36,257 nucleotides of DNA from Planctomycetota bacterium (GTDB lineage: Bacteria; Planctomycetota; Planctomycetia; Planctomycetales; Planctomycetaceae), in assembly GCA_027624335.1 (NCBI GenBank), contig JAQBWV010000041.1:1-36257 (forward strand), in the 5' to 3' direction. The stretch's first letter is position 1, and every line of letters begins with the position of its first letter. Of the stretch, positions 24,821-33,306 are shown in pieces. The translations under genes and the position numbers were made by a program. The notes under the pieces were generated by a model, which saw nothing but the letters and a program-made list of their open reading frames with translations, ran no database searches and was not told the DNA's origin.

Positions 24821-25108
24821 ATGATTTACAGCAACGTGTTCCTGACCGTCAAGGACGAAGGTGACATCGACAAAGTGCAGGAGCTGCTCGTGCAGCAGGG
24901 CACGCTTTCGAAGCAGGAACCAGGCTGCGCTCGCTTCGAGGTCTATCATTCGAAAGCCGAACCGAAATTCTTCCTGCTGATCGAACGCTGGGAGACTCAG
25001 GCCGACCTGGAACGCCATCGTGAAGCGAGAGCGTTCGTTGAGATCTATCAACCGCTGGTCCTGCCGCTCGTCGATCGGGTTCCGCACGCATCGGATCTTG
25101 TTTTCTGA
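24821..25108 (+). CDS. Antibiotic biosynthesis monooxygenase (ABM) fold protein
   Basis: Predicted 95 residues of the dimeric alpha-beta ABM/LsrG-type barrel: strand NVFLTVKDEGD, helix, EPGCARFEVYHS, then FFLLIERWETQADLERH and a final helix-strand. Members act as small monooxygenases or isomerases on quinones or autoinducers; no substrate can be assigned. ATG 24821 begins exactly at the first strand. The in-frame extension upstream to 24740 does not look like protein. It is 126 bases after the BFD-like gene and 123 bases before glnA. Confidence 0.82.
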   Translation: MIYSNVFLTVKDEGDIDKVQELLVQQGTLSKQEPGCARFEVYHSKAEPKFFLLIERWETQADLERHREARAFVEIYQPLVLPLVDRVPHASDLVF

Positions 25109-25231
25109 GAGAGTGCGGCGGGCAGTCGTTTCTCGGTTTTCCGGAAATCAGCACGCTGGTGACTTTCTTCTCTCGCCTTTACGATGTCGCCGCGCTCGGC
25201 TTTGTTTGACTTCAGCAGCAGGGTTTCGGCT

Positions 25232-26653
25232 ATGACGCCCCGAGAGGTTCTCGCGTTAATTCGCGAACGCGAGATTCAGGCAGTTGATCTGCGTTTCATG
25301 GATTTTCCAGGCACACAGAAGCACATCACGATACCGGCACAGACACTGGCGGAAGAGAGTTTCGATCGAGGTTTCAGCTTCGACGGATCGTCCATGCGAG
25401 GCTGGCAGGCGATCAACGAGTCGGACATGCTGGTCGTTCCGGAAGCGGAAACCGCGTTTGTCGATCCGTTTATGAAACAGACGCTTGCTCTGACGTGCAA
25501 CATACAGGACCCCATTACACGGCAGGATTATGCCAGGGACCCTCGCAATGTCGCTCGCAAAGCCGAAGCCTACATGCGGTCAACGGCCATCGCCGACGAA
25601 GCATGTTTCGGGCCGGAAGCGGAGTTCTTTGTGTTCGACAGCGTCTCTTTCGACCAGAACGAACACGAAGGATACTACCACCTCGAAAGCGCAGAAGGTC
25701 AATGGAACCGCGGCCGGCAAAAGCCGATTGGCAGCGAGTCGAATTCCGGTTACAGCATTCGCCGACGCGAGGGCTATCTGTCGACGCCACCGGCGGACAC
25801 GCTGCAGGAGTTAAGAACCGACATCATGCTGGCTCTGCAGGAATGCGGCGTCGAGGTCGAGGCTCACCATCACGAAGTGGCGTCGGCCGGGCAGTGCGAA
25901 GTGGACATCAAGTATGGCCCACTCGTCCGAACGGCTGATGCGATGCTGCTCTACAAGTATGTCGTGAAAAATGTTGCGGCAAGGCACGGCAAGACGGCGA
26001 CATTCATGCCCAAACCCGTCTGGAATGACAACGGTTCCGGGATGCATTTGCACTTTTCGTTGTGGCGGAAAGGTGAATCGCTGTTCGCCGGGTCAGGCTA
26101 TGGTGGCCTCAGCGAAACGGCTCGATTTGCGATCGGCGGAATCCTCAAACACGCCGGGGCGGTACTCGCTTTCTGCTGCCCGACGACGAACAGCTATAAA
26201 CGTTTGATTCCCGGTTTCGAAGCTCCCATCAATCTGACCTATAGTTATCGAAACAGGTCGGCGGCCATCCGCATCCCGGTTCACAGCCCGAATCCGGAAG
26301 ACAAACGTTTTGAGTTCCGCTGCCCGGATTCATCCTCGAATCCGTACCTCGCGATGTCGGCCATGCTGATGGCAGCCCTTGACGGAGTACAGAATCGGAT
26401 TGACCCTGGACAACCTTTGGACAAAGACATCTACGATCTGGATCCGTCGGAACTGGACGATGTGGCAAAGACGCCTGCGTCTTTGGAAGAGTCGCTGCGG
26501 GCACTGCGCGATGATCATGAGTTTCTGCTGCGAGGTGACGTGTTCACTGAAGACGTGATCGACACGTGGATCTGGTACAAGACCGAGTACGAAGTCCAGG
26601 CGTTAAGAGAGCGACCACATCCGTACGAGTTCGCTCTGTACTTCGACGTGTGA
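25232..26653 (+). CDS. glnA: Glutamine synthetase, type I
   Basis: Makes glutamine from glutamate, ammonia and ATP; a cytoplasmic dodecamer. The 473 residues match GSI length (about 470). Motifs are FDGSSMRGW near 50, GPEAEFFVFD near 128, the NDNGSGMHLHFSLW ammonium/ATP loop near 265, the KRLIPGFEAPINLTYSYRNR loop near 323 and RFEFRCPDSSSNPY near 359. Tyr401 in DKDIYDLDPSE sits where GSI-beta enzymes are adenylylated by GlnE. ATG 25232 has AGGG about 10 bases upstream. I found no sigma-54 promoter in the 123 bases before it, so NtrC-type control is not evident. Confidence 0.97.
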   Translation: MTPREVLALIREREIQAVDLRFMDFPGTQKHITIPAQTLAEESFDRGFSFDGSSMRGWQAINESDMLVVPEAETAFVDPFMKQTLALTCNIQDPITRQDYARDPRNVARKAEAYMRSTAIADEACFGPEAEFFVFDSVSFDQNEHEGYYHLESAEGQWNRGRQKPIGSESNSGYSIRRREGYLSTPPADTLQELRTDIMLALQECGVEVEAHHHEVASAGQCEVDIKYGPLVRTADAMLLYKYVVKNVAARHGKTATFMPKPVWNDNGSGMHLHFSLWRKGESLFAGSGYGGLSETARFAIGGILKHAGAVLAFCCPTTNSYKRLIPGFEAPINLTYSYRNRSAAIRIPVHSPNPEDKRFEFRCPDSSSNPYLAMSAMLMAALDGVQNRIDPGQPLDKDIYDLDPSELDDVAKTPASLEESLRALRDDHEFLLRGDVFTEDVIDTWIWYKTEYEVQALRERPHPYEFALYFDV

Positions 26654-26693
26654 TCCGCAGGAGTCGCGTAATAAACCTGTCGAAGAACCTACC

Positions 26694-26757
26694 AACCACG
26701 AAAAACAAAAAAGAGACGAAAGACAGTATTTTCGTGCCTTTAGTGTTTTTCGTGGTT
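26694..26757. repeat. Long inverted repeat with CGAAA-rich centre between convergent genes
   Basis: AACCACGAAAAACA at 26694-26707 is the exact complement of TGTTTTTCGTGGTT at 26744-26757. The centre contains a second nested dyad ACGAAA/TTTCGT. The 64-base element lies between glnA (plus) and the DUF1501 gene (minus), where it could stop transcription from either side, but it lacks a GC-rich stem next to a T-run. CACGAA-based intergenic elements of this look recur in some planctomycete genomes in my recollection, so a dispersed repeat is a second reading. Confidence 0.6.
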
Positions 26758-26808
26758 CAATTCTTTACTGCATGACCTTGTTGGCGACAGGCGACTCGAA
26801 AGCGTCGT

Positions 26809-28188
26809 CTAACCGAATAGGGGTTCGATCACGTTTCCGCTGTTGAGACGTGATGGTCGCCCCAGTCGGTCGTGGACTTCCGCCTCTGGGGGGATGCCAA
26901 GCAGCTTGTAGACCGTCGCGCCGACGTCGTCAGGTGAGTAGGCCGAAGTCACTGGATAAGCACCGATGTCATCGGAACGACCGATGACCTGGCCGCCCTG
27001 CACGCCGCCTCCGGCAAAGAATCCGAAAAAGCACGGCCCCCAGTGATCGCGACCTTTTCCGGCGTTGATCTTTGGCGTTCGGCCAAATTCGCCGAGCATC
27101 AGCACGAGCGTTTCGTCGAGTCGCCCGGTGTCGCACAGGTCGTCAAGCAGCCCCGCGACTCCCTGATCCAGCGGGGGCAGAAGTCGATCTTTAAGAGTCG
27201 GGAAAATGTTGCCGTGGTTGTCCCATGTCTGAGCGGCTCCAATATTGACTTGGACAACCGGCACACCGACTTCGATCAGCCGGCGGGCCACCAGCAGTGA
27301 CTGCCCGGTAGTGTGTCGACCATAACGATCGCGGACCGAGTCCGTCTCGCGGTTCAGTTCAAACGCCTGCGCTAGCCGGCTGGAAGTCAGTATCGAGAAG
27401 GCCAGCTGCTGGTCGTCGGTCAGACGAGTTGCTTCGGCAGCCTGGCCAAGCTGTCGTTGCTGAGTGTTCACTTCGTCGAGCAATGCCTGTCGGCGGTCGA
27501 GACGCGAGACGTCGATACCAGGCGACAGTGTCAGACTGTCGACCTTGAAGTCCGGTTTCTGAGGATCACCTTTGATCTGCCAGGGGTCGAATTTCGGGCC
27601 GAGAAATCCGGCATGTTGCCCTGGCCAGGTGAGTGGTCCCTGCAGCAGAAATGTCGGCAGGTTGACTCCGCTGGGAATGCCATCGTGGCGTGGTCTCAGG
27701 AATCCCAGACCCGACGAGTAGCACGGCCAGTCGTCCCGCGATGCGACCTTGTCGAAGAACGCGCCCGGCTGAAAGTGGCCGGTCAGCACATGGTGCGTCG
27801 ACATCAGATGATTGTTGTCTTTGTGGGACAGCGTCCGAACCACGGCGTACCTGTCGGCTCTCTGTGCCAGATGCGGGAGATGCTCGCAAATCTGAATTCT
27901 CGACACCGAAGTCGAGACGGGATTGAACTCGCCGCGGATCTCAGCGGGGGCGTCGGGCTTCATATCGAACGTGTCATGATGACTGGCCGCTCCGGTCAGA
28001 AACACGATCACAATCTGCTTCGCACGGCTACTGCCAACTGCCGGCGATTCAGTTTCCGCTGCCTTCGAACGTCCGGCGAGCATCGACGTCAGCCCGATTC
28101 CCGCCAGGCTGGAGTACCCGGTCTGGATCAATGTCCGCCGGCTGAACCCGACTGGGCTACGGAGTTGCTTGTCGTGGTTCGACGTCAT
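26809..28188 (-). CDS. DUF1501 family protein with Tat signal
   Basis: Predicted 459 residues of the planctomycete DUF1501 (alkaline-phosphatase/sulfatase superfamily-like) family. A twin-arginine signal (SRRTLIQTG, then a hydrophobic stretch to about residue 35) indicates folded export. Family blocks are IVFLTGAASHHDTFDMKP near 62, LSHKDNNHLMSTHHVLTGH near 118, GVPVVQVNIG, then MLGEFGRTPKINAGKGRDHWGPC. ATG 28188 has AGGAA about 8 bases upstream; the longer in-frame reading to 28356 runs through non-protein-like sequence. The enzymatic role is unknown; members usually pair with DUF1549/DUF1553 or cytochrome partners, absent here. Confidence 0.9.
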   Translation of the reverse strand: MTSNHDKQLRSPVGFSRRTLIQTGYSSLAGIGLTSMLAGRSKAAETESPAVGSSRAKQIVIVFLTGAASHHDTFDMKPDAPAEIRGEFNPVSTSVSRIQICEHLPHLAQRADRYAVVRTLSHKDNNHLMSTHHVLTGHFQPGAFFDKVASRDDWPCYSSGLGFLRPRHDGIPSGVNLPTFLLQGPLTWPGQHAGFLGPKFDPWQIKGDPQKPDFKVDSLTLSPGIDVSRLDRRQALLDEVNTQQRQLGQAAEATRLTDDQQLAFSILTSSRLAQAFELNRETDSVRDRYGRHTTGQSLLVARRLIEVGVPVVQVNIGAAQTWDNHGNIFPTLKDRLLPPLDQGVAGLLDDLCDTGRLDETLVLMLGEFGRTPKINAGKGRDHWGPCFFGFFAGGGVQGGQVIGRSDDIGAYPVTSAYSPDDVGATVYKLLGIPPEAEVHDRLGRPSRLNSGNVIEPLFG

Positions 28189-28356
28189 GCACAATTTCCT
28201 GAAATGATTCCTGCTAGCAGGACACGGATTCAGTCTACGGTTCCCAGTGCCTGGAGAGAATGACTGACGGTGGCGAAAGACATGCTGCTGGAGACATGCG
28301 AAGCTGGAATCGCCACCGCCATAATCGGATTCAAAGCGGTGGCGAGGAAGTTGCAC

Positions 28357-29745
28357 TCAATCAAGTGCCGGATTACCGATAGCGGAGTTGCCGGAAAACG
28401 AATTTCCCGTCAGTCGGATGCCATGATTTGACTCGCCGATGGTGATGTCGGTGTTGCCTGCTGTCGTGCGAGTCACTCGGCAGTTGGCGATTGTGGTGTC
28501 TGAGGTGTCTTTCAGGACGATGCCGGAGTTGCAGTCGGACAGGATCAGACCAGTGACCATGAAACCTGAGCAGCGATCCAGAATGACAGCGCCGGCATCT
28601 GTGGCGAACTTGTGGATTGTTGAGTTCGCCAGAATGCAGTCCTCACAGTCGGAAAATCGAATGGTTCCGGTTCGAGTGAACTGTCTGGGGTTGAATGTGT
28701 TGCCGCTGACGACAACTCGCTGGCTGTGGGCGACCAGCAGATTGTTCGGTTTGGGTGCGAAGAACGTGTTGGCTCCGATCGTGACGTCGTGCGCATGTGT
28801 GATGTCGATATTCGTTGTCGTGTCGCTGATCACGTTCCCCGAGATCGTCACAGAGTCAATCGGGTAAACTTCCTTCCCGGCGAGCCGAATGTTGGCACCC
28901 CCGGGAGCCGTCGTCTTCTCTTCGGAACCCGAGTAGTTGGCGGCGTGCTGAATTGTGCAGCCCGTGATCGCGATTTCGGCGATCGACTTTGTCCGATCGT
29001 TCGCTGAGCCGCTGACGTCGATCAGAATGTTGGCCGTTTGTGTGGCGGTTTCATCCGCCGGCATGTTGCCTTCAATGTCGCAGCCGGTGACCTGCAGGTT
29101 GCGGACATTTCCGTCACGAACCACCACACCGCCAGCTCGGTTATACGAGATGTGAGAGTTCGAAATGTTGATCTGATGCAGGTTGACGTCGTCAAGAAAC
29201 ACTCCAATTCCGGAATTCTCATACAGATGGCAATCGGAAATCGCGACATTGCGATTTCGAATCGCAAGATGAATGCCATGGCGACACCAGCGTACGGAGA
29301 CTCGGTTGACGATTGCGCCGACTGTTTGCTGTAACTCGATCCCGTCCGCTTCCGGATGCGCGCCGAGGATTTCAATTCCGGTAATAATTGGCATGCGTTC
29401 GTTCCAGGTGGACGGCTGGAACGAACCTGGAGACGCAGTTCCCTGATGCGAGCCCATGAACCTGATTGCCGGCCCGGCTCCGTCCATGATGATGGTTGAA
29501 CCACCGATTGACTTGACGGCCACCGCTCCCAGTTTCTTCAGGTCGAACTCAAGTGGCCTGCTGATGCGGTAATTCTCAGCAGTCAGCAGCAGCGTGCCGC
29601 CATTTTCCTCAATCTGCTCCTGAAGCATGGACGTCACGTCTGGAAGCGATTTCAAATCGGGAATCTGCTCGACCGCTCGTTGCCATTGTCCGGCGCAGGG
29701 AGAGCCGCAGATCGTGACGAACAAAAGTGTGGCGAGTATTCGCAT
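28357..29745 (-). CDS. Secreted right-handed beta-helix repeat protein
   Basis: Predicted 462 residues with a Sec signal peptide (MRILATLLFVTICGSPCAGQ). From residue 60 on it shows successive turns of 20-25 residues with N-ladder patterns (ISDCHLYENSGIGVFLD, ISNSHISYNRAGGVVVRDGN, ISGNVISDTTTNIDI, VSGNTFNPRQF), the signature of a pectate-lyase-like parallel beta-helix. Such folds act on polysaccharides or bind surfaces; catalytic residues are not identifiable. ATG 29745 has GGAG about 10 bases upstream. The DUF1501 gene follows 168 bases after it on the same strand. Confidence 0.88.
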   Translation of the reverse strand: MRILATLLFVTICGSPCAGQWQRAVEQIPDLKSLPDVTSMLQEQIEENGGTLLLTAENYRISRPLEFDLKKLGAVAVKSIGGSTIIMDGAGPAIRFMGSHQGTASPGSFQPSTWNERMPIITGIEILGAHPEADGIELQQTVGAIVNRVSVRWCRHGIHLAIRNRNVAISDCHLYENSGIGVFLDDVNLHQINISNSHISYNRAGGVVVRDGNVRNLQVTGCDIEGNMPADETATQTANILIDVSGSANDRTKSIAEIAITGCTIQHAANYSGSEEKTTAPGGANIRLAGKEVYPIDSVTISGNVISDTTTNIDITHAHDVTIGANTFFAPKPNNLLVAHSQRVVVSGNTFNPRQFTRTGTIRFSDCEDCILANSTIHKFATDAGAVILDRCSGFMVTGLILSDCNSGIVLKDTSDTTIANCRVTRTTAGNTDITIGESNHGIRLTGNSFSGNSAIGNPALD

Positions 29746-30683
29746 TGGGACTGTCTCCGAATAGTAAATCAGCAGGGGAAGAATCGTACTGGCGTATGCA
29801 CCCTCTCAATCCTGATCGGGCGATCTGAAGCGGGTACGGTCAGCTCAGTCCGGAGGGACGCTGGCGAGTTGCCGATTGAGTGTTCGCAAGAGGCAGGCAC
29901 TGACGTGCCCAAACGTGAGCTTGAGCGAATTCGGTTTTTACGCAGACTGTGTTCCGTCGAAGGCAAGTTTTCGTTGAGCGTGTATCGTCACTCCCAGTTT
30001 GTCATTTGACCCAATGACAGTCGCCATTGGGTCCTGATGATTTCCAGGGCGTGCTGAGTAATGTCCGCGGTTTTGCCGAAGCGCGATGGCTCCGCATGAT
30101 AGCAGCATCGCGTTCATGCCACCTTTGCTGTGCATGCTCGACAGGCGTTTGTACTTCTTGATCAGGTCTTCAACTCATTCACTATTGCTATGCGTTGCCG
30201 CGCAGTCCGCTGGGCAATCTCCAGGCGGCCCGACTCACTGATATTTCTTTGCGACGCAGCTAAGTGACGCCTGGCCGCGGGAAAACATCCCTCGTGGCGT
30301 GCTGGGGCCGACGCTCCGGTGACACTTCATCGCGGGAGACATCGAAAACTACAGGAAGCGCTCCGGCACCAGGAGCTCGAACGACGCATTCACGAGGCGA
30401 ATGCTCTCATCGAAGAGACTGGTTATGATTAACGGGACTTCCGTGGAAGCCATACGAAAGCAATGCTGAGATTTCTCCTGCCCGGGACTCGCGCCTACCG
30501 AATGTCGTTGAAATCGCTTGAGGCTGGTATGCTGGCTCAGTGCCTCGTGGCCACCATCCTGGAAAACGCCCCGCCGAATTGCAGTCTCCCTCGAATCCTC
30601 CAAATAGTCCCTCCCGTTCGATCGTCGGTTCGTCAGTGCATACACATCGCACACCGAAGCTGGTGAAGAGCTAAGAACAGCCT
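29746..30683. other. 938-base spacer without a convincing gene
   Basis: Divergent region between the beta-helix gene (minus) and the DUF1592 gene (plus). It holds a perfect hairpin at 30008-30033. Two short protein-like remnants are visible: on the minus strand about 30075-30165, a basic/Met-rich segment beginning EDLIKKYKRLSSMHSKGG, and on the plus strand about 30335-30430, a helical segment with QEALRHQELERRIHEANA that ends in TAA. Neither has a start codon and ribosome site in frame and neither is recognised. They may be debris of decayed genes. Promoters for both flanking genes must lie here. Confidence 0.45.
30008..30033. repeat. Perfect 9-bp hairpin in the long spacer
   Basis: GACCCAATG at 30008-30016 pairs with CATTGGGTC at 30025-30033 around an eight-base loop. 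No T-run follows on either strand. It lies near the end of the minus-strand protein-like remnant and could be its old terminator or an operator. Confidence 0.4.
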
Positions 30684-33293
30684 ATGAAGACTCTAGAGAT
30701 TATCATCATTCTGGTAATCAGCAGTGCCAGCACAATTCTGGGCGCCGATGCTCATCAGACTCCAATCACATTGGACAAGGCCAAAGAGTTGGGTCGGATG
30801 AAGTCCCGATTCCTGAATGTCACTGACACTGGTGTGCCAGCCACGCGAAGTGTTCCCGAAGCGAACGTCACTTATTTTCGAGACTTCGTAGGGCCGAGCC
30901 TGAAGAAGAGCTGCATCGCCTGCCATGGTCCCGAGAAGTCCGAGGGCCGACTTCGTGTTGACCAACTGAATCCCGACCTGTTGGCCGGTGCAGATGTTGA
31001 GCGATGGCGTGAGGTGTACAACGTCCTGAGCAATTCTGAGATGCCACCTGAAGATGAGCCTTCTTATGCGCTGGCCGATGCTGATCGCGGCGACATTGTT
31101 GACTGGCTCAGCGGCGAACTGAACAAGGCATCTGTCATGCGTCGCAACAAACAGGAACACTCCTCGTTTCGGCGGCTCACGAAGTACGAGTACAACTACG
31201 CACTCCAGGACCTGCTTGGCTTACCCTGTACCTTCGCGAATAAACTACCACCGGAAACTGCATCCGAGGACGGTTTCAAGAACAGCTCTGAATTGCTGCA
31301 GATGTCTGCCATGCAGTTCGAGACCTACCGGGAGATTGGGCTGAAAGCACTAAAGCGAGCCACCGTAAGTGGAGAGCGTCCAAAGCCTGTCACTTACATC
31401 ATCTCGATGCAGGAAGAGCTGGACAGGGCGGCGTCCGGTAAGGCTGCGAAAACATTCGATCAAAATGACGGGAACTACAGCCAGAACAGGAATAGACAGC
31501 ATCTGTTTGATCGAGAGACTGGCAAGGGCATTCAGTTCTCGAGCGGAAAGTCGATACCGCAGCCTGAGGCAGCTGCGGGACAAACGCCCGCTGTTTCTCC
31601 CGTTGTTCTCGTTCTCCCGCGATCGAACGAGTTGAAACTGAATCTGGATCGCTTCCTTCCCGATGAAGGCATTATGCGCGTCCGTATTCGCGCCGGGCGT
31701 TCGACCATGAACGCTAACGAGTATGCGAGCCTGCGACTCATTTTCAGTGCCCACACCAGCAACAATGCCAACTTTTCCCAGGTCATCAGTGAGCGCGACA
31801 TTCCGATTACGGCGTCCGCTGACGACCCTCAATTCATCCACTTCGATATTCCTCTGGGTGACATCCAGCGCAACCCGTTTCGGAAGTTGACCACGACATT
31901 TCCAAGGCGGGATGAATTCCTGCACATTCACAATGTCTCCAATGCTGGTAGCCGGGGAACTCCTCTGCAGGTGCTGATCGACTACATCGAAATCAGCGCT
32001 CCGTTCTACGAACAATGGCCGCCGAAGACTCATACCGACATTTTCGTTGAAAGCGACGACAAGAGCGACGAAGACATCTATGGCCGTGAAGTTCTGACTC
32101 GATTCCTGAAACATGTCTGGCGTCGGCCCGTCACCTCACAGGAAGTGGACCAGTTCATGGCCTTGTATGAGAATTACCGGCCGGGTTTCTCGACTTTCGA
32201 AGATGCCATGCTGGAAGTGCTGGCTACAGCGCTGGCCACTCCGGAATTTCTGTACCTGATTCAAAGAGTTGATGCCAACTCTGCTGAAGCACACAGCACG
32301 ATCAGTGATCTGGAACTGGCCAGCCGTCTCTCGATATTTCTGTGGTCCAGTATTCCTGATGACGAATTGCTGGAACTCGCGGAGCAAGGGCTGTTAAGAG
32401 AACCAGAGATCTTGACTGCGCAAGTCAAACGCATGCTGGCAGACCCGAATTCCAAACGATTCTCTCAGACTTTCGTTGAGCAATGGCTTGGCCTGGATGG
32501 ACTGGACAGTGTGGCTCATGTGACGGACAGCTCATTGAGAGAAGCGATGCAGGAAGAGCCCATCGCGTTTTTTGATGAAGTCCTGAGACACAACCGCAGT
32601 ATCATGGACTTCATTCACTCTGATTACGCCATGGTCAATGAGCGGCTGGCGGCACACTATCAGATTCCAAGGGTATATGGCCCTCATTTTCGAAACGTGC
32701 CCATCGAGCCAAAAACGAATCGCGGCGGCCTTTTGACAGGTGCAGGGATTCTGACGATGAACTCCGATGGTAAAGATTCTCATCCTCTCAAACGTGGCGT
32801 CTGGATGCTGGAACGCATCCTCAACGATCCACCACCGCCACCGCCGCCGAATGTCCCGGAAGTCGACCTGACCGACCCGGAAATTCTAAAAATGACTCTG
32901 AAGGAACGCATCGCGGATCACAGAAATAAACCCGCTTGTATATCGTGTCATTCAAGAATCGATCCCTGGGGGATCGCGTTTGAAAACTACGATGCTCTAG
33001 GAGCCTACCGAACTCAAATTCAGAACCAGCCTGTGGACGCGACTTCGCAACTGTTCAACAAACAGACGCTGGCAGGGATGGACGGGTTAAAGCGTTATTT
33101 GCTGACCGACCGGCAAGATCAATTGTCCCGGGCCATGGTGCATAAAATGACTGCTTATGCTCTCGGTCGACCACTGTCATTCAGTGACCGCGCTGATATT
33201 GACATCTTGACGACACAGTTCAGAAAAACGGATGATCGTCTGGGCGATTTAGTCCTTCTGATCATCAGCAGCAACATCTTCAACTCGAAGTAA
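30684..33293 (+). CDS. DUF1592 cytochrome-like protein (DUF1587/1595/1592/1588/1585 architecture)
   Basis: Predicted 869 residues with a Sec signal peptide (about 1-22). Domains in order: a Planctomycete cytochrome c module with C77-I-A-C80-H81; DUF1587 (FRRLTKYEYNYALQDLLGL near 155); a carbohydrate-binding-like middle; DUF1595 (HVWRRPVTSQEVDQF near 475); DUF1592 (EVLATALATPEFLYLIQR and LASRLSIFLWSSIPDDEL near 510-560); DUF1588 (NRGGLLTGAGILTMNSDG near 680) and DUF1585 with a second heme-like C752-I-S-C755-H756-SRIDP. Its partner DUF1552 gene follows after 13 bases. Likely periplasmic redox or saccharide metabolism; the reaction is unknown. The ATG has only a weak AAGA ribosome site. Confidence 0.92.
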   Translation: MKTLEIIIILVISSASTILGADAHQTPITLDKAKELGRMKSRFLNVTDTGVPATRSVPEANVTYFRDFVGPSLKKSCIACHGPEKSEGRLRVDQLNPDLLAGADVERWREVYNVLSNSEMPPEDEPSYALADADRGDIVDWLSGELNKASVMRRNKQEHSSFRRLTKYEYNYALQDLLGLPCTFANKLPPETASEDGFKNSSELLQMSAMQFETYREIGLKALKRATVSGERPKPVTYIISMQEELDRAASGKAAKTFDQNDGNYSQNRNRQHLFDRETGKGIQFSSGKSIPQPEAAAGQTPAVSPVVLVLPRSNELKLNLDRFLPDEGIMRVRIRAGRSTMNANEYASLRLIFSAHTSNNANFSQVISERDIPITASADDPQFIHFDIPLGDIQRNPFRKLTTTFPRRDEFLHIHNVSNAGSRGTPLQVLIDYIEISAPFYEQWPPKTHTDIFVESDDKSDEDIYGREVLTRFLKHVWRRPVTSQEVDQFMALYENYRPGFSTFEDAMLEVLATALATPEFLYLIQRVDANSAEAHSTISDLELASRLSIFLWSSIPDDELLELAEQGLLREPEILTAQVKRMLADPNSKRFSQTFVEQWLGLDGLDSVAHVTDSSLREAMQEEPIAFFDEVLRHNRSIMDFIHSDYAMVNERLAAHYQIPRVYGPHFRNVPIEPKTNRGGLLTGAGILTMNSDGKDSHPLKRGVWMLERILNDPPPPPPPNVPEVDLTDPEILKMTLKERIADHRNKPACISCHSRIDPWGIAFENYDALGAYRTQIQNQPVDATSQLFNKQTLAGMDGLKRYLLTDRQDQLSRAMVHKMTAYALGRPLSFSDRADIDILTTQFRKTDDRLGDLVLLIISSNIFNSK

Positions 33294-33306
33294 GAGTCAG
33301 GAACAG

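Noticed and set aside
25109-25231. Sigma-54 promoter upstream of glnA
   Set aside because: No TGGC-N8-TTGC arrangement with correct spacing; only a loose TGGTGA stretch.
30349-30654. 101-codon minus-strand frame in the long spacer
   Set aside because: No ribosome site and composition like random sequence except the last 25 codons, which are antisense to the plus-strand helical remnant.
32829-32850. CCACCGCC-type repeat inside the DUF1592 gene
   Set aside because: It encodes a proline run in the DUF1588 region that is common in the family; not a DNA repeat element.
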